Source: Protonemura montana (lineage: Eukaryota > Arthropoda > Insecta > Plecoptera > Nemouridae). Taken from it: a DNA stretch of 64,000 nt. Below, piece after piece: positions 32,033-44,403 of the stretch; positions within the stretch are counted from its first letter, which is position 1, and each line of letters starts with the position of its first letter. The stretch is from the NCBI GenBank assembly GCA_947568835.1, contig OX387612.1, positions 3,906,001 to 3,970,000 on the forward strand. The letters run 5' to 3'. The notes beneath the pieces are model-generated. The model was given only the letters and a program-made list of their open reading frames with translations. It was not told the DNA's origin and made no database searches. The translations under genes and the position numbers were made by a program.

Positions 32033-35000
32033 CTGAAACAAATTTACTGCATGAATTGCACTAGATACGATAGATGTCTGGTTTGACAGAAGCCGCTCTA
32101 GATCAAAAGAGATGCAAGAATAGTTCAATTGTTCCATACCTGTCCCAGCCTTGTCGGCAAAAAAGATCTAACCTTCCCTAGCATAGTTTCTTCAACAGGT
32201 TTCTATACCAAATGGACCAGCTACAGTCAGCTACTTTAAGTAAATAGTCCGCTATCTCCATGACCCATTCCTGAGCTGATTTTCGATAGATTTCATCAGA
32301 AGTTCAAGGTTTTGATCACAGTCACTATCTTGCGTTGGACAGCAATAATAACCCTTCTTGACCTGCAAGACGACAACAAACCGAGCACGTGACAGTCAAC
32401 CATCTTGAATTATCTGTCATCCAGCCCCATGTGCTTTTAATAATTTTAAAATTAAAATCAACTGAGAGATTTGGCCACATCTTCGGGGTATGGATGATAA
32501 GAACCCGCTATGTTGTAGATAGAAGTTTAAATTTGATAACGAAAATCTTTTTCGGGAATGATTTTACTTTGTTGCTCGAGTAAACTCTCACAAAATTAAA
32601 CAAATTGGAGTCATCGATTGATGCTGAAGCGCTAGCACATTCTCTTCCAGCAGGCCATCCCAGAATGCGATACCACTCCTGCGCCGTTCCTCATTGAAAG
32701 AAAAAAGTACTCGTGGATTAAGTCGTTGTCCTGGAAAGGCAGCTTGCAGGACAACGCCGTACTGTAGACGGTGACGCAGAAAAGACTGCTTTGCTTTGAG
32801 AAAGGATTTCCTAGCTCTTTCCTCTTTCCTTGATGACCCCAGGTAGCTCAGACTCTTTATCCCAAACAGCAACATCAACAATTTGAAATACAATAACGCT
32901 ATTTAGGTCGTAGAACTCTCACCTTGGAAACCCCAGGAGTGGTTGCAAGATTTCATTTGATGGATTGGTAAGACATAGGAAAATTATAAAGCACAAAAAG
33001 AGCATAAAATATTTTACGTCATTAGCCAAGTGGACAAGGGATCTACCGATTAATATAAGTCTGCACCAAATAAATTGGAGAACTCTTGCAATAACCAGTG
33101 CTTCGAACTCCAAGCCAACTAGTAAAACCATTGGGGTAGCTTGGAACAGGAAGGAATGAGCAAAAATAAACACACTTGCCTTTTAATTTGTAATCAGTTT
33201 ATATTAATAGTACATATTTATAATCTGTCTCAATCAACATCCGATTGCGAGCGGCTCGTTTAGATACGATTTCCAAATTAACACGTTGTGTATAAAAAAC
33301 CACCGAGACGCTATTTACAGGTCTGCCAACCGGAGATTGCAAAGTCTCCGAATGCAGACGGTACCAACAAACAACAAAAAGTTCCCTATAAATTGTGCGC
33401 CGCTTCAGACGCGATGTCGCTCGGCTTGTTCGCGTTTTCAACGCAAGCCGAAGAAATCTCCAACGATTTGCAGGCGTACACTCGGCGAGTCGGTAGCAAA
33501 GCACGAATTGGATTCTCGGCAGTTAAGTTTTACAGTTGCGTTTCCAACGAGTCGCAGTCTCAGGGCTTATTTTAAACCGTCTCCTCAAATAATGGCAACT
33601 GATGATTTCAAGTGATAAAACATTTAAAATTTAATTTCGTTTTTTCTCGCAGATTATTTGCATGTGAGACTGGCTTACGCTCAATTGATCTTCATCAATG
33701 CAAACCTCAACAATGTAAATTTATGATTCAACACTTTGAGTTTGTAATCATTTAACTGTAGAGGTTAGTAAAAAAAATAACGGCAGCAAGCGCCATCATG
33801 TGGCACCTACCGTTACCATGTGTTACCGGCCTCGTTTGCTCAGCAGAAAGCTTGACATAAGCGCTGAGACTCCGTCTAATTGGAAACAATTTATTAATAC
33901 CGTGTTCACACTAAGGCATCATAATGCCTCACACATAACGTCATATCATCGCCAGTAAATTGACTTGGCATCGAACTGTAATCATCAAGCTTCAACCGAG
34001 TACAGGTTAAGGTAGTCAACCACCTTTTAAAATGGCCTAACATTAACCTGCAAAAGCAATGGCGACGTTAACTTCGCACATTTTCGCAAAAAGCATAGTA
34101 ATAAAATTAAAAAGTTCACAAGAAACTAGTTTTACATTCCGTTCCAGCCCCGATCTAAACCAGTTCAAGATCTAAGTATATGCTCCGTCCAAAGATAAAT
34201 TTCAATAGGCCATCGCAGCTGCTAATGCAGTAACAATGCAAGTAATCCAGCTGCTGTCGTAGATTTCAGTTTCGTTTGCGTCTTTTTTATTGCCTGATGT
34301 TAAATCTGATCACCGCTTACCAATTTTTGGTTACTGGCTTATTGACCTTTACCTTGCACGACAGCGATTAAGAATCGTAGCGTGAACACGGCACCATATT
34401 TCGTTTTAATAAACGGTTTAAGCTTCCTAGCGTAAAACATGAAGAACCTAAGTAGCTTCGTTCCCCACTGAAGGATCAAACATAGCACCGAACCTTATAG
34501 TCGGCATGTAGGGCTTGATTTTTCTCCAAACCAATCGATATTAAGTAAACTTTCGTCGAAAAAACCCGCACAAAAAACAACAGCACACGCTGGCGCTCGC
34601 TATGTAAAAAAAGAATCACTTTTAAATAAAACGACTGTGATTTTTTTTTCTGATTCGATTAAGGCTCCTCGTTAATCACACACGTTGTCCGCGAAGGAAA
34701 ACAGCTTTAGAAAAAAACCGAATCGAATTCATATCTCACGAAATAAATATCTCTTAAAAAAAGTCTCGGCCGAAAACGGCGCGACGGTTACACCGATAGC
34801 AAACGCGATCGCGACGCTTTGAAAAGAATTTCGAATAAATAAGCGCGGAAACTGCACGGCTCTTTCACGATCGGCCGCCTCAGATCCGGGGTCGCTTTGC
34901 CGAAGCCTAAGGCTCGAGATCGACGACTTCGCCACCTGCCCTCGCAAACACGAACTAAGGTTCAACTTATCTGGAGATCTAAATACACCATCGAGGCCCA

Positions 35001-35378
35001 CCAGAGGCAAGCAATGCCATTCCTTTTCCTAGACGCATTCCTAAATTCAATAACCCATTCTTACGGCACCATAACCTATATCTTGCCATCTCTCTGCTTT
35101 CTATAGTATTTTCAGGACTTCAAAATGGCCGACACACAGCCATCTTGTATTTTAATGGGTAATTGCATCAAGAAGGCAATGTGAAGGCCATTTTCATCGC
35201 AGGTTATCCAGGAAACACAGCAACTTTAACCCAAGGAGTTCGATGGCGAGGTCGACCACTTGGCCCGCATCTCGTGGCTCTGTTAATATCGTCACGTCGC
35301 CAAAACTCAGAACAACGTTCGACCGTCCCTCGAGGCGCAGCGGCCGCGAAAGTAGGCGTGGCCAGTGAGAAGGCGCGG
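32033..35378. other. between SHMT and importin-alpha; no confident gene
   Basis: The missing SHMT first exon should be in or near this stretch on the minus strand; I could not choose one. 33781-33850 and about 33640-33735 are reversed MITE blocks related to those at 1430-1562 and 28366-28757. 34730-34960 is GC-richer but no exon was recognised. A minus-strand AATAAA at about 34286-34291 could end the importin-alpha transcript with a 1.1-kb 3' UTR. A short plus-strand ORF from 33415 (begins MSLGLFAFSTQ) has no family resemblance I know. Confidence 0.4.
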
Positions 35379-38300
35379 CTAGAACTGGAAGCCAGCCATG
35401 GGCACAGCCTGGTCCGAGGGGAACGCAAAGGTGCCCGATTGGGGGTCCACCGACGGGGCGACTCGTGCGTCCTCCTCCTCCGAGCCGAAGAAGTGCTCGA
35501 TCATGTCGAAAGCCTTCTGGTAGATCTCCATGTTCTCGTGGGACTGAAGGAACTCGATCTTGTCCAGGCCTGCGGGATAGAGAGAAGCGTCACAACTTTG
35601 TCTAACGGAATTCATCGCATCCGACGTTAATTTGTAGTAACTCGAGTTTGACAGGTTGTGACGTGATATAGCTTCACTAGAATCAGAGTGACTGCGAGTA
35701 TTCACAGCCTCTTGGTTCCACTCCTTGGAGATCCGTCATTCTCATCAGATGCAGCGGCTCCTTGAGCTTACCGTAACACTCTTCAACTAGCAACGCGTAC
35801 GGATTAACGCGACCTGGTCCCTTGGTCTGGTCCTGCTCGCCGAGCCGCAGGATGTTGTCCAAGCCGTTGAGCGCCACCAGGATTATCTTCGGGTCCATCA
35901 CGGTCAACAGGTCACACAGCCGCGGTATGCAGGCCTGGACGAGACAAGAATTACATTTCGTCAAACGTTAGATAGTTTGTTGAAGTGGTTCAGAGCCGTG
36001 GGTGAATGTTGTGGTGAGTGTTGGATTTGCTCTGTTGCGATTGATGTCACAGTCCATTGAGTGACACAGTCCTGAAGAAGTCGGCGCCAACGTAGACTTG
36101 TTAGGTCCTTTTTTGACTACAAGTCAATCACAACAGAGCAAATCCGATACTCACCACAACAAACGTTAGATAGTATTTTATTATTATGATCACTATTACC
36201 GGCTCAAAAATTGTAGCCCAAACGGGGAATCGAACCTCCGTCTCCACCTGTCGCTCTAACCAATTGAGCTACTTGGACACATCATTTTTGAGAGGATTTT
36301 GGTGAATTTCATGAGAATGATGGATCAATGAGAAAGATGATGACAATAATCAATGACAAAAATGACTAAGACATAAATGAGCTGAATTCGCTGAATGAAC
36401 AGAAGCCGAAGTCTTATTATAACCAACAAGTTACACTGACGTGACTGATATCCAATTTGACAAAATTACAATTTGATGCACAAATTTTCGATCGAACAAC
36501 TCGATAGCCAAACATAAAAAATAAAATAAAAATCAAGTCTGGACTGGATTTAAAAAACCCGAGTGCACGTACCTGGTCTACAAGGTATCGTATCTGCTGG
36601 GCGGTGCCGCCGGAGGTTGCGTTGGTGACGGCCCACGCGGCCTCCTTGCGGGTCTTCAGCTCTGCCTGGCCGAGCACGTCCATCAGCACCGGGAAGACGT
36701 TGGCGTCGATCACCGCCTGCAATGCGCAGAGCATCGGAATCAGCCGCGGCGTTGGGATAACGAGCAAGACCATCGCAGTATCAATCGACTCTGGGATCCC
36801 CAAGCGCCTGGTGTAATGCGATATACCTCAAGAGTGATCCTCCAAGATTAATTTTAACACGTGGCCAAAGCACAGAAGCAAATTGTTCAACAAGGATTTC
36901 TGAGCAGAACAAAACTGTCATTAGAATGAGCTGCCAGAGTCCGTCATAGCTACGTTCCTGGCTACGGTTTGTACATGGCTACATTTCAAACAAAACAGAC
37001 CAAACAATTAAGAATTCAGAATCCAGAAATAAAAAAAAAAAATCTCCTCACCACCAACATTCCTCATTGTTTACCCCCTCTTCCAACCTATCTTCAATCC
37101 ACCCCACCGCTGCCTCACACCTACCCCACAGCAGGAAACAGGTAGGTACAACAATCAGTCTCTTCTCTCTAGTGATAAAGGCAACGGTCGAAATATTAAC
37201 AAACAAGTATCCACTATCGCGGCCTGCCACTCCCGCTCGGTAAGTTCCGTACTCTCCTTTTACTCTCCCAAACAACATATTTCATTACCCGAGCCCTTTG
37301 CCACGTAACAAATCAACTATTCTATTATTAGGAACACTAATACCGTTGAGTGTGCAGGTTATAGGTAGAGAAACAACGTCAATGTTACAGTCTCTACGTG
37401 AAAGATGGCCGCCAAATGACTACCTTACCGACAAAAATGCAGAGTACCGGAACGTCACATTAAGTGGAGCCACTGTCGTATGAAATTTAATTTCGATATT
37501 TCTCGTAGGTTAACTCGCTTTTCATGCTCAAAAAGGTAGTCATTTGGCGGTCATCTTTCACGCAGAGACTGTAAAATTGACGTTGTTTCTCTTCCTATAA
37601 CCTACACCCAACGCTCTAACCAATTGAGCTACTTGGTCATATCATTATAAAAAAGGATTTCATTGCATTCGATGAAAATGACGGTTCCCCATATAAGTAA
37701 AACCACGCGGTTGTTGCCGTCACCTGTATCTGCTGCCGGTTGCCCGCCGTGATGTTGGAGACGGTCCAGCACGCCTCCTTGCGGATCGACTCCTTGCCGG
37801 TGCCGAGCAAGTGAAGCAGGCACGAGAGCACCGAGCAGTTGAGCACGACCTGCGTCTGAACGTCGTCGCCGGTAACGATGTTGCCGACAGCGCGCAGGGC
37901 AGCCGTCACGACGTTGCTCTGGGTGTGCCTGGGGTGATAGGTGCGATGAGGTTAATACCGCTTTCCTTAATTATTTTTATATTTTTATCCAACATCATCC
38001 CTCTTTTAGGATGAAATCTTATTTAAATTGCAAACGCTTGCAATGCGCGGGGTATTTTATTATTAACAACACTATAACCGTCTCAAAAATTGATGCCCAA
38101 ACGCGGACTCGAACCCCGATCTCCACCTATCGCGGGTGTTGCTCTGAACCATTGAGCTACTTGGACATTGGCTTTTTGAGACGATTCTAGTGTATTTGAT
38201 GAGAATGACGGTTCTCCGAGGAGTAGAACAAGGAGTTCAGAGCAACACCCGTGATAGGTGGAGATCGGGGTTCGAGTCCGCGTTTGGGCATCAATTTCTG

Positions 38301-41300
38301 AGACGGTTATAGTGTTGTTAATAATAAAATCATCCCACTTGGTTAACCCCAACCTCCACCTCCATTCCCTTTCATTCATTCTTCACCAAGACAAATATCC
38401 AGCCTCTTGGCACCCTATTAACATAACCCAATAGGGAAATCTCCTTAAGATTATTATTTAATTGTTATCATTGTGTTCAAATACGCGTTTAAAATAAAAT
38501 CTGACGTATTTTTTCTTTTTATAATCCGATCATAACTTTTCTATTTCTATTTGTTTTAAGAATGGCTAAAATATGAATTCTCGTGGCGGGATTAAAACGG
38601 GCCGTGATTAACTACACGTAGTTCTGACGTCATTTTGTTGTATCCTTTGCGTTCGCTTCTGTTTCTTGACGTCATACTGACGTCAGATTTCACTTCATGT
38701 CTTAAAAAATGGCGACCCTCGTTTTCGTACGAGATTCAAACGCAAACGTTTCAAACAGGAATATTTTATTCAAAATCGGATTTAGAAGAAAACAAAAAAA
38801 TACGTGTTCATTATTTTCTCACAAAAAAAAAATATATAGTTTCAAATTTAAAGAGATTTCCCAATTGCCCTGACTTCAAAAATATGCTGACATAATAACA
38901 ATTTTCTAGCCTGGATGAGTACCTCATCTCGATGGAATAAAGTTGATTTAGCTTCGTACAGACTGGGACCTTGTCTTGATTTGTAACCAGGAAATAGGTG
39001 TAAAAATTGTAATTCTATTAAATAAAAAAAAATAACAAGAAATTATGATGGTTTTTAGACTCATGTCTACTTGATTTATCCTTTATAAAAAAATATATAC
39101 ATATATATATATACACCATATATACAAGAAATTATAAATGTCCTTTTTAAAAGTTGTATAAGCCGACGGCCCGACTTACATGAGCAGTTCGACGAGTCTC
39201 CTACAGATGCCAGCGTCGATGACGGCCTGGATCTTGTCGTTCGGTCCATCGCTGAGGTACGATACCGCCCAGCACGCATCGGCAAGCACGTCACCGTCCG
39301 CCGAGAACAGAAGGCGGGCGAGCACGGGCAGGCAAGCACTCACCTAACAGGGAACCGAGGGTCAATCTGGTGCCAGCAAGAAGCCAGCTCCTGTCCGACC
39401 ATTGCTTAGCCTCGTTCAACAACACCAAAGACCGGCCACCGCTTAGCCTTGTCCCTTTGACACACAGTGTTGGCTGCTCCTGTCCAACAGCACCAAGGAC
39501 TGGCCACCGCTTAGCCTTGTCACTTTGACACACTGTGTTGGCTGCTCCTGTCCAACAGCACCAAGGACCGGTCACCGCTTAGCCTTGTCCCTTTGACACA
39601 CTGTGTTGGCTGCTCCTGTCCAACAGCACCAAGGACCGGCCACCGCTTAGCCTTGTCACTTTGACACACTGTGTTGGCTGCTCCTGTCCAACAGCACCAA
39701 GGACCGGCCACCGCTTAGCCTTGTCCCTTTGACACACTGTGTTGGCTGCTCCTGTCCAACAGCACCAAGGACCGGTCACCGCTTAGCCTTGTCACTTTGA
39801 CGCACTGTGTTGGCTGCTCCTGTCCAACAGCACCAAGGACCGGCCACCGCTTAGCCTTGTCACTTTGACACACTGTGTTAGTTGCTCCTGTCCAACAGCA
39901 CCAAGGACCGGTCACCGCTTAGCCTTGTCCCTTTGACACACTGTGTTGGCTGCTCCTGTCCAACAACACCAAAGGAATGGCCACCATATACATGCATATG
40001 GAGAACTCTTCAATTTTCCTTTCAGCTTTTGCTAGCTTTTCATTTGACATTCTTCTAAATTGAATTATACAAAAAGATCAGTGACCATTGGCAGGTTCAC
40101 TTAGATAAAGAACTCCGTTCAGCCTGAGCCTCCATGTCAATTCGCTGGGTGGTTTCCACGTGTGTGCCAACGTACCTTTGAGAAATCAGGCGGTGGGTTC
40201 TTCCCCCGGCAGAGGTTACTGAGCGCCCAGACGGCGTTCCTCGTCAGTGTCAGTCTGGAAGACTTGCCCAGCAACCTGCAACGACGACACAAATTCACTT
40301 TCACGTCTCGAATCGTGGACTCGTTCGACTCCCCGTAGTCTACTCTTGTTGAAGACCAAGGGGACCACAAGCTTGAAGTTCCTTCCGAAGGACGGTACAA
40401 CGCGAACAACAGGATTCCTCCACAAATCCATGCTGTTGAGAGGTTGATAAGCAAGGCGAGTGAAGTTGCTGTACTAACTTTCATACCTCCAGCCTCTCTC
40501 CTGAACAGAACTGGTCATGTGTATGACGGTCACCCATCCAATACCTGACTCAGCGCAGTGTTGCTTAACTTTCATCCCTCCAACCTCTCTCCCGAACAGA
40601 ACTGGTCATGTGTATGATGGTCACCCATTCAATACCTGACCCAGCGCAGTGTTGCGTAACTACTGTGGTAACACAAGGTCGAGGACCGCTGTTTTAAAAT
40701 TTGAACGGTTTGCACACCCCTTTCAATCGGTAAACCCCCTTCCGATTCACAACGTCTACGCCAAGAGATTCGGTCGCAAGTCTACTCACTGCAGCAGCGG
40801 CACCAGAATGCCTGCGTCCAGGACGTGGTCTCTGCACTCGGGCGAGTCGCCGGCAATGTTGCCGAGCGCCCACACAGCCTGCTCTTGCACGTCCTCGTAC
40901 GCCGATCCCAGCAGCGAGACGAAGATCGGCACCGCGCCCGACTCGATGACCACACGCGTCTGCAGGGACGAACCGCTAGCGATGTTGGTCAACGCCCACG
41001 CAGCCTCGAACTGAAAGACAATGTTACAACATCAGCCCGAAGCTAGCAAAAGTATGCTACCGTTGAGTGTAGGTTCTAGGTAGAGTTTCAACGTCAATGT
41101 TACAGTCTCTGCGTGAAAGATGGCCGCCAAATGACTACCTTTCCGACAAAAATGCAGAGTACCGGAACGTCACGTTAAGTGGAGCCACTGTCGTATGAAA
41201 TTTAATTTCGATATTTATCGTAGGTTACTCGCTTTTTAATATCGTTACGTGTATATCAATCGTTGAGGTAAACATTGATGGAGATTTTTTGAGCATAAAA

Positions 41301-42898
41301 AGTCTCAAAAGCGAGTGTGCCGCGGCCGAGCCGTAGTTACAAATCTATGATAAAAAATAATTTTGAAGGGTAAATGCCTCTTTAACGTTGCCCAGTTTGC
41401 ACATCCTCGCTGTCGCACTGTTTGTCAGAGACAATGCTGACTTATTTCTTAAAAGATGCGACACTCACTCATATGAAACAAGAGGAGCAGGAAAACTGCA
41501 GATAGGACTTCATAGGCTTCATATTATGGATGATGACCTGCTCAATGTTGGAGTGAAAATTATGAATAGCCTTCTACAACAACTGAGATGCATTCAAGAC
41601 AAATCTCAAGATCTTCCTCCTACGAGATGAGTTTTATAACTTAGAGGAATTTTAGAGGCTAGACATATATGTTATGTGAGACTGCTACAGATGACAATTT
41701 ATACACATTGAAATATGTACTAAACAGCTAATAAAATACAAATACAAATACATTTTACAATAAGACAAAGTGTACAACAAGCTACCAGCAGCAAAGGCCT
41801 TGAAGTTACCTAAATTTAATTAGAAACTCGTACTAACAATTCTAGTTTTAGCTTGTGTGAATTATGGATCGCCGCAAACATCGTGTGCCGTACCTGCAAG
41901 GTGGCGGAAGCCGAGTTCCTTAAGAGTTCGACAAATCGCGGTACGACGCCGGCAGAGATCACCTCGTCGATGGGCGGATTCGGCTCTCGAGACAGAAGCT
42001 TGCGGAACCGTTGAGTGGCTGCCAGCTGCTCGTCAGGACTGCCTTCGTGCAGGGCTGCCACCATCGCCGCGGTGATCACTGGAGCTCCGGCACCGCGGGG
42101 CAGGCCTGCCAAACGAAAACGCCGATTTAAATTATACAGAACGCTGGGAATTGTGAAGAGATCATAATCGACCAAATAGCTTATACGTGTTGTGAAATCT
42201 GATTTAAATTGCAAACGCTTGCAATGCACAAAGTATTTTATTATTAGGAGTCACTAAAAACCTCTCAAATGTTGATTTATGCCCCATCAGGGCAACAATT
42301 TTTGAGTCAAATTCATCAAATTAAAAAAAAAAAAACATGCATATCGACAATAAACAAATTTTTAGATGTTGAGAACACTAATAACCACTCAAAAATGTGT
42401 GCCTATCTAGAACTCGAACCTCGATCTCTACCTGTTGCAGGTGAAAGTTATGGGTTCATGCTGCATATTTATTTTTCTAAAAAACTTATATTGTTGATAC
42501 CAAGACCAAGCTGTCAAGAAATTAGCAGGAAAACTTATTATTTGAACTTGTTATAAATAAACATTAAACAAAAAAGTTGTTCACAGAAGTATCCAGTAAC
42601 TAGGAACAGAAAGAACTCTAAAACCTCCCGTAAATCAATCACCGTAACTCAAACTGTAGACTGAAAAACAAATTTCAAACACTGCCCAAGTGTATCTACA
42701 TCAGCACTGACCGTCCTCGTCAATAGCTGCTGCGTTGGCACTTGTCGCGGGCGGCAGGTGGACGTTTCGCCGCTTGAACAGCTGCTGTTCCCGCTTCATC
42801 TTGCGCAGCTGCACGCCCTCCTCTTCACGCCGCCGACGCAGCTCTTGTGCGTCCAACCCCGAGTTCTTATAGCGGTTCTTGTGAGCCGGCCCCGACAT
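35379..42898 (-). CDS. KPNA: importin subunit alpha (KPNA1/5/6 type), nine exons, 528 aa
   Basis: Nuclear import adaptor that binds classical NLS cargo and importin-beta. Minus-strand exons in order: 42712-42898, 41894-42105, 40790-41010, 40176-40275, 39180-39343, 37724-37928, 36573-36716, 35772-35934, 35379-35569 (TAG). All junctions are GT-AG and the lengths sum to 1587 bases. The start [12 protein letters not shown] leads into the importin-beta-binding segment [16 protein letters not shown] and LFKRRNV. ARM repeats carry the NLS-binding W-x-x-x-N signatures: [48 protein letters not shown]. The C-terminus has [13 protein letters not shown] and an acidic patch [18 protein letters not shown] and [11 protein letters not shown] place it nearest KPNA1/5/6. 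A TAG|ATG acceptor-like context at the start suggests a 5' UTR intron. Its introns contain MITEs, tRNA-like repeats, a 68-bp minisatellite and a 5S-SINE fragment. Confidence 0.95.
36003..36165. repeat. foldback element in importin-alpha intron
   Basis: Arms of about 38 bases: the left reads gttgtggtgagtgttggatt and the right its reverse complement (gatactcaccacaac). The spacer is about 60 bases. It is related in its arms to the element at 26440-26665. Confidence 0.65.
36205..36300 (-). repeat. tRNA-derived repeat, family 1
   Basis: The minus strand reads gtccaagtagctcaattggt (acceptor and box A) and ends in gaggttcgattccccg and tttgggcta. It is tRNA-like in order, but the anticodon arm is shortened. 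It lies in an importin-alpha intron. Confidence 0.55.
37344..37613. repeat. MITE with about 80-bp inverted arms
   Basis: The left arm contains cgttgagtgtgcaggttata, gagaaacaacgtcaatgtta and gatggccgccaaatgactac. The right arm (37533-37613) is its near-perfect inverse. The interior has agagtaccggaacgtcacat, also in the copy at 41060-41250. It is followed at once by a tRNA-derived fragment (37611-37690). It lies in an importin-alpha intron. Confidence 0.75.
38030..38335. repeat. head-to-head pair of tRNA-derived repeats forming a large hairpin
   Basis: Arms of about 92 bases (about 38058-38149 and 38238-38330) are near-perfect inverses, each with a tRNA-like half: ggttcgagtccgcgtttggg in the right arm and its complement in the left. 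The left copy alone has tRNA order (gtccaagtagctcaatggtt onwards), but the anticodon loop has G where U33 is expected, so no functional tRNA is called. The spacer is about 88 bases. It lies in an importin-alpha intron. Confidence 0.7.
39380..39975 (+). repeat. 68-bp minisatellite, about 8.5 units, in importin-alpha intron
   Basis: Contiguous 68-bp units, each with ggctgctcctgtccaacagc, accaaggaccggccaccgct and ccctttgacacactgtgtt. Two variants alternate (gtccctttgac and gtcactttgac; accggccacc and accggtcacc), hinting at a two-unit higher-order repeat. It starts about 40 bases from the acceptor of exon 39180-39343. Confidence 0.85.
40290..40665 (-). mobile_element. partial 5S-derived SINE, two 91-bp units
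   Basis: On the minus strand about two 91-bp units (40475-40660) join the tail block with ggaatcctgttgttcgcgtt and ccttcggaaggaacttcaag. Both ends are truncated. It lies in the importin-alpha intron between exons 40790-41010 and 40176-40275. Confidence 0.65.
41060..41250 (+). repeat. one-armed copy of the 37344-37613 MITE
   Basis: It contains accgttgagtgtaggttcta, gatggccgccaaatgactac and agagtaccggaacgtcacgt in the same order as the complete element; the second arm is lost. The stretch after it (about 41250-41330) has atcaatcgttgaggtaaaca, another MITE block. Confidence 0.6.
41360..41760 (+). pseudogene. C-terminal fragment of a LINE reverse transcriptase
   Basis: Plus-strand frame 41388-41630 reads [39 protein letters not shown] and [10 protein letters not shown], which matches the shared tail of Jockey-like LINE ORF2 proteins (known pattern: HsyxTR, then 'G..ifN.LP'). 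An AT-rich 3' end with aataaaatacaaatacaaat follows. There is no ATG; it is a dead 3' fragment in an importin-alpha intron. Confidence 0.6.
42200..42450 (-). repeat. tRNA-derived repeat, family 1, degenerate
   Basis: It shares the flank aattgcaaacgcttgcaatg and gtattttattatt with the copies at 38030 and 60830, then a decayed tRNA block (ctagaactcgaacctcgatc on plus). It lies in the first importin-alpha intron. Confidence 0.45.
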
Positions 42899-44109
42899 CT
42901 ACGACAGGATCGTGTCACAATCGATTGGAAGAAAAACTCGGAACATTTAAATTCAGTCCTTACTTTGGTGCCAGTTTTAAATGTATCTTGTTCAAATATC
43001 TTTTCCATGGCCAATCTAGTAAAAAAACAAGCATTTACTGACGTAGACAGACCTTCAGATTAATATGCCTAGGGACTAAGTATATTTACGATAATTGGAA
43101 ACCACTGATAGTTTGATTTCAATGATACATTGATGGAACTGTCAAAAACCTGCCCGTTTAACCAAGTAGCTTTCCTGCCAAATGTGCAGCATTGACTGGT
43201 TGTTGTAAAACAGTTAATTGTGCTGTTACAAACTTCCAAAAATTGCTTGGCCTAATTTACTGTGCAACTTTTTAATTACCATACAACCAATAATACGACC
43301 ATACTGTCACAACCATTCTCTTGTGAGGTTTGAAACGCGGCCTTTAAAGCGAGTTCCTTGGCTGATCCACGGGTTTCAAGCTAGAGAAATACATAAAACG
43401 ACGACGAGCTCATTGATGACGATTCCGATAATAACCTTCGTGCACTTTTACGCAAATGAGAGTTGATCTAGCATGATACGCAAGGAAGTGAAATGATTCA
43501 CAGAGGGCTGACATCTTGTTTTCAATAATCACCACACTTTCGCAAGGAATTTGCAGGTGAACGACTCGAACTAGGTACATGAAAACAACACCAAACGTGA
43601 AAGGCAATCGGAGAAATGTTCTGAAATAATCTGCTTACCGTGATTCGCGTGATTTCTATCGATTTCGAAGGAAATTTCAGGCGAACCGTGCGGAACCCTA
43701 CTCCCAAAAATGTGCTAACTCAAGGCCTATTTGTGCCGTCGCAATGGAAGCTGGGTAAAATGACGTAATCGTCGAAGCCACTTGAGAGGTAGGCGGCACG
43801 GTTGATTTGTAGACGGAATTGCGGCAAACGTAAAACAAAAATAAAAGTGTACAATATAATAGCAATGGGGGGACAATAGTTGTGGGTTTCTCACTCCAAC
43901 TTTGAGCCAATTCATTTGTTTTCTCCCAGATAAACACAGTAAGTCCTTTGATCCATTTTCCCTACAACCTGCAATCGCTCTTATGAACTATCCTCGCAAA
44001 TTGTGCTGGTAAAATTTGGTCTTCAATCATATCGTTTCACTCTTGAAGTGTCCACCTGCAGATAAAATCTGGGAGCAGTTGAGAGTTATCATTCCCTGAT
44101 TAATTTGGA
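42899..44109. other. between importin-alpha and peroxiredoxin; upstream of importin-alpha
   Basis: It should hold the importin-alpha 5' UTR and promoter. I see no TATA box, CpG-rich island or conserved ORF. Short ORFs here lack family resemblance. Confidence 0.35.
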
Positions 44110-44240
44110 AGAAAGAGCCAACCTCTCGACAGCACGGATTCCAGGAGGAATCCTGTCCTCATTCCTCATCGTCACCCACTCATTCACCAGTGCCATTAGA
44201 TCAATGCACCAGAACCTGTTGTCAAAACAGTGAGTACATA
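44110..44240 (+). repeat. degenerate tail of the 5S-derived SINE
   Basis: It reads caacctctcgacagcacgga, aggaatcctgtcc and cactcattcaccagtgccat, the same order as the tail of the 5990-6640 element with deletions. No 5S head. Confidence 0.5.
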
Positions 44241-44322
44241 GACATTACAAATCGTTTTATCCTTCACCAGAATATAGAAATACTTGTTACGTAAAATAAA
44301 ACGCAGGGTTGGTAACAAAGAA

Positions 44323-44328
44323 TTTATT
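44323..44328 (-). promoter_or_regulatory. polyadenylation signal of peroxiredoxin-4
   Basis: AATAAA on the minus strand, about 76 bases after the stop codon (44404-44406). The spacing is normal for a short animal 3' UTR. Confidence 0.5.
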
Positions 44329-44403
44329 GTGTGTGCAATTGAGGCGGTTCAAGAACGAAGTCATGGTTATGGAATGACGACAGCGGTGACAGTGACGGAA
44401 GAC

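Noticed and set aside
32588..32893. Possible SHMT mitochondrial targeting exon on the minus strand (KSFLKAKQSFLRHRL region)
   Set aside because: Basic and partly amphipathic, but with several acidic residues, no clear phase-0 donor and a stop in frame; too weak to add to the gene model.
33415..33575. Plus-strand ORF beginning MSLGLFAFSTQ
   Set aside because: Short, no recognised domain, no splice partner.
38088..38165. tRNA gene on the minus strand
   Set aside because: The cloverleaf order is present, but U33 is missing and stems have mismatches; many similar copies exist, so it is a tRNA-derived repeat.
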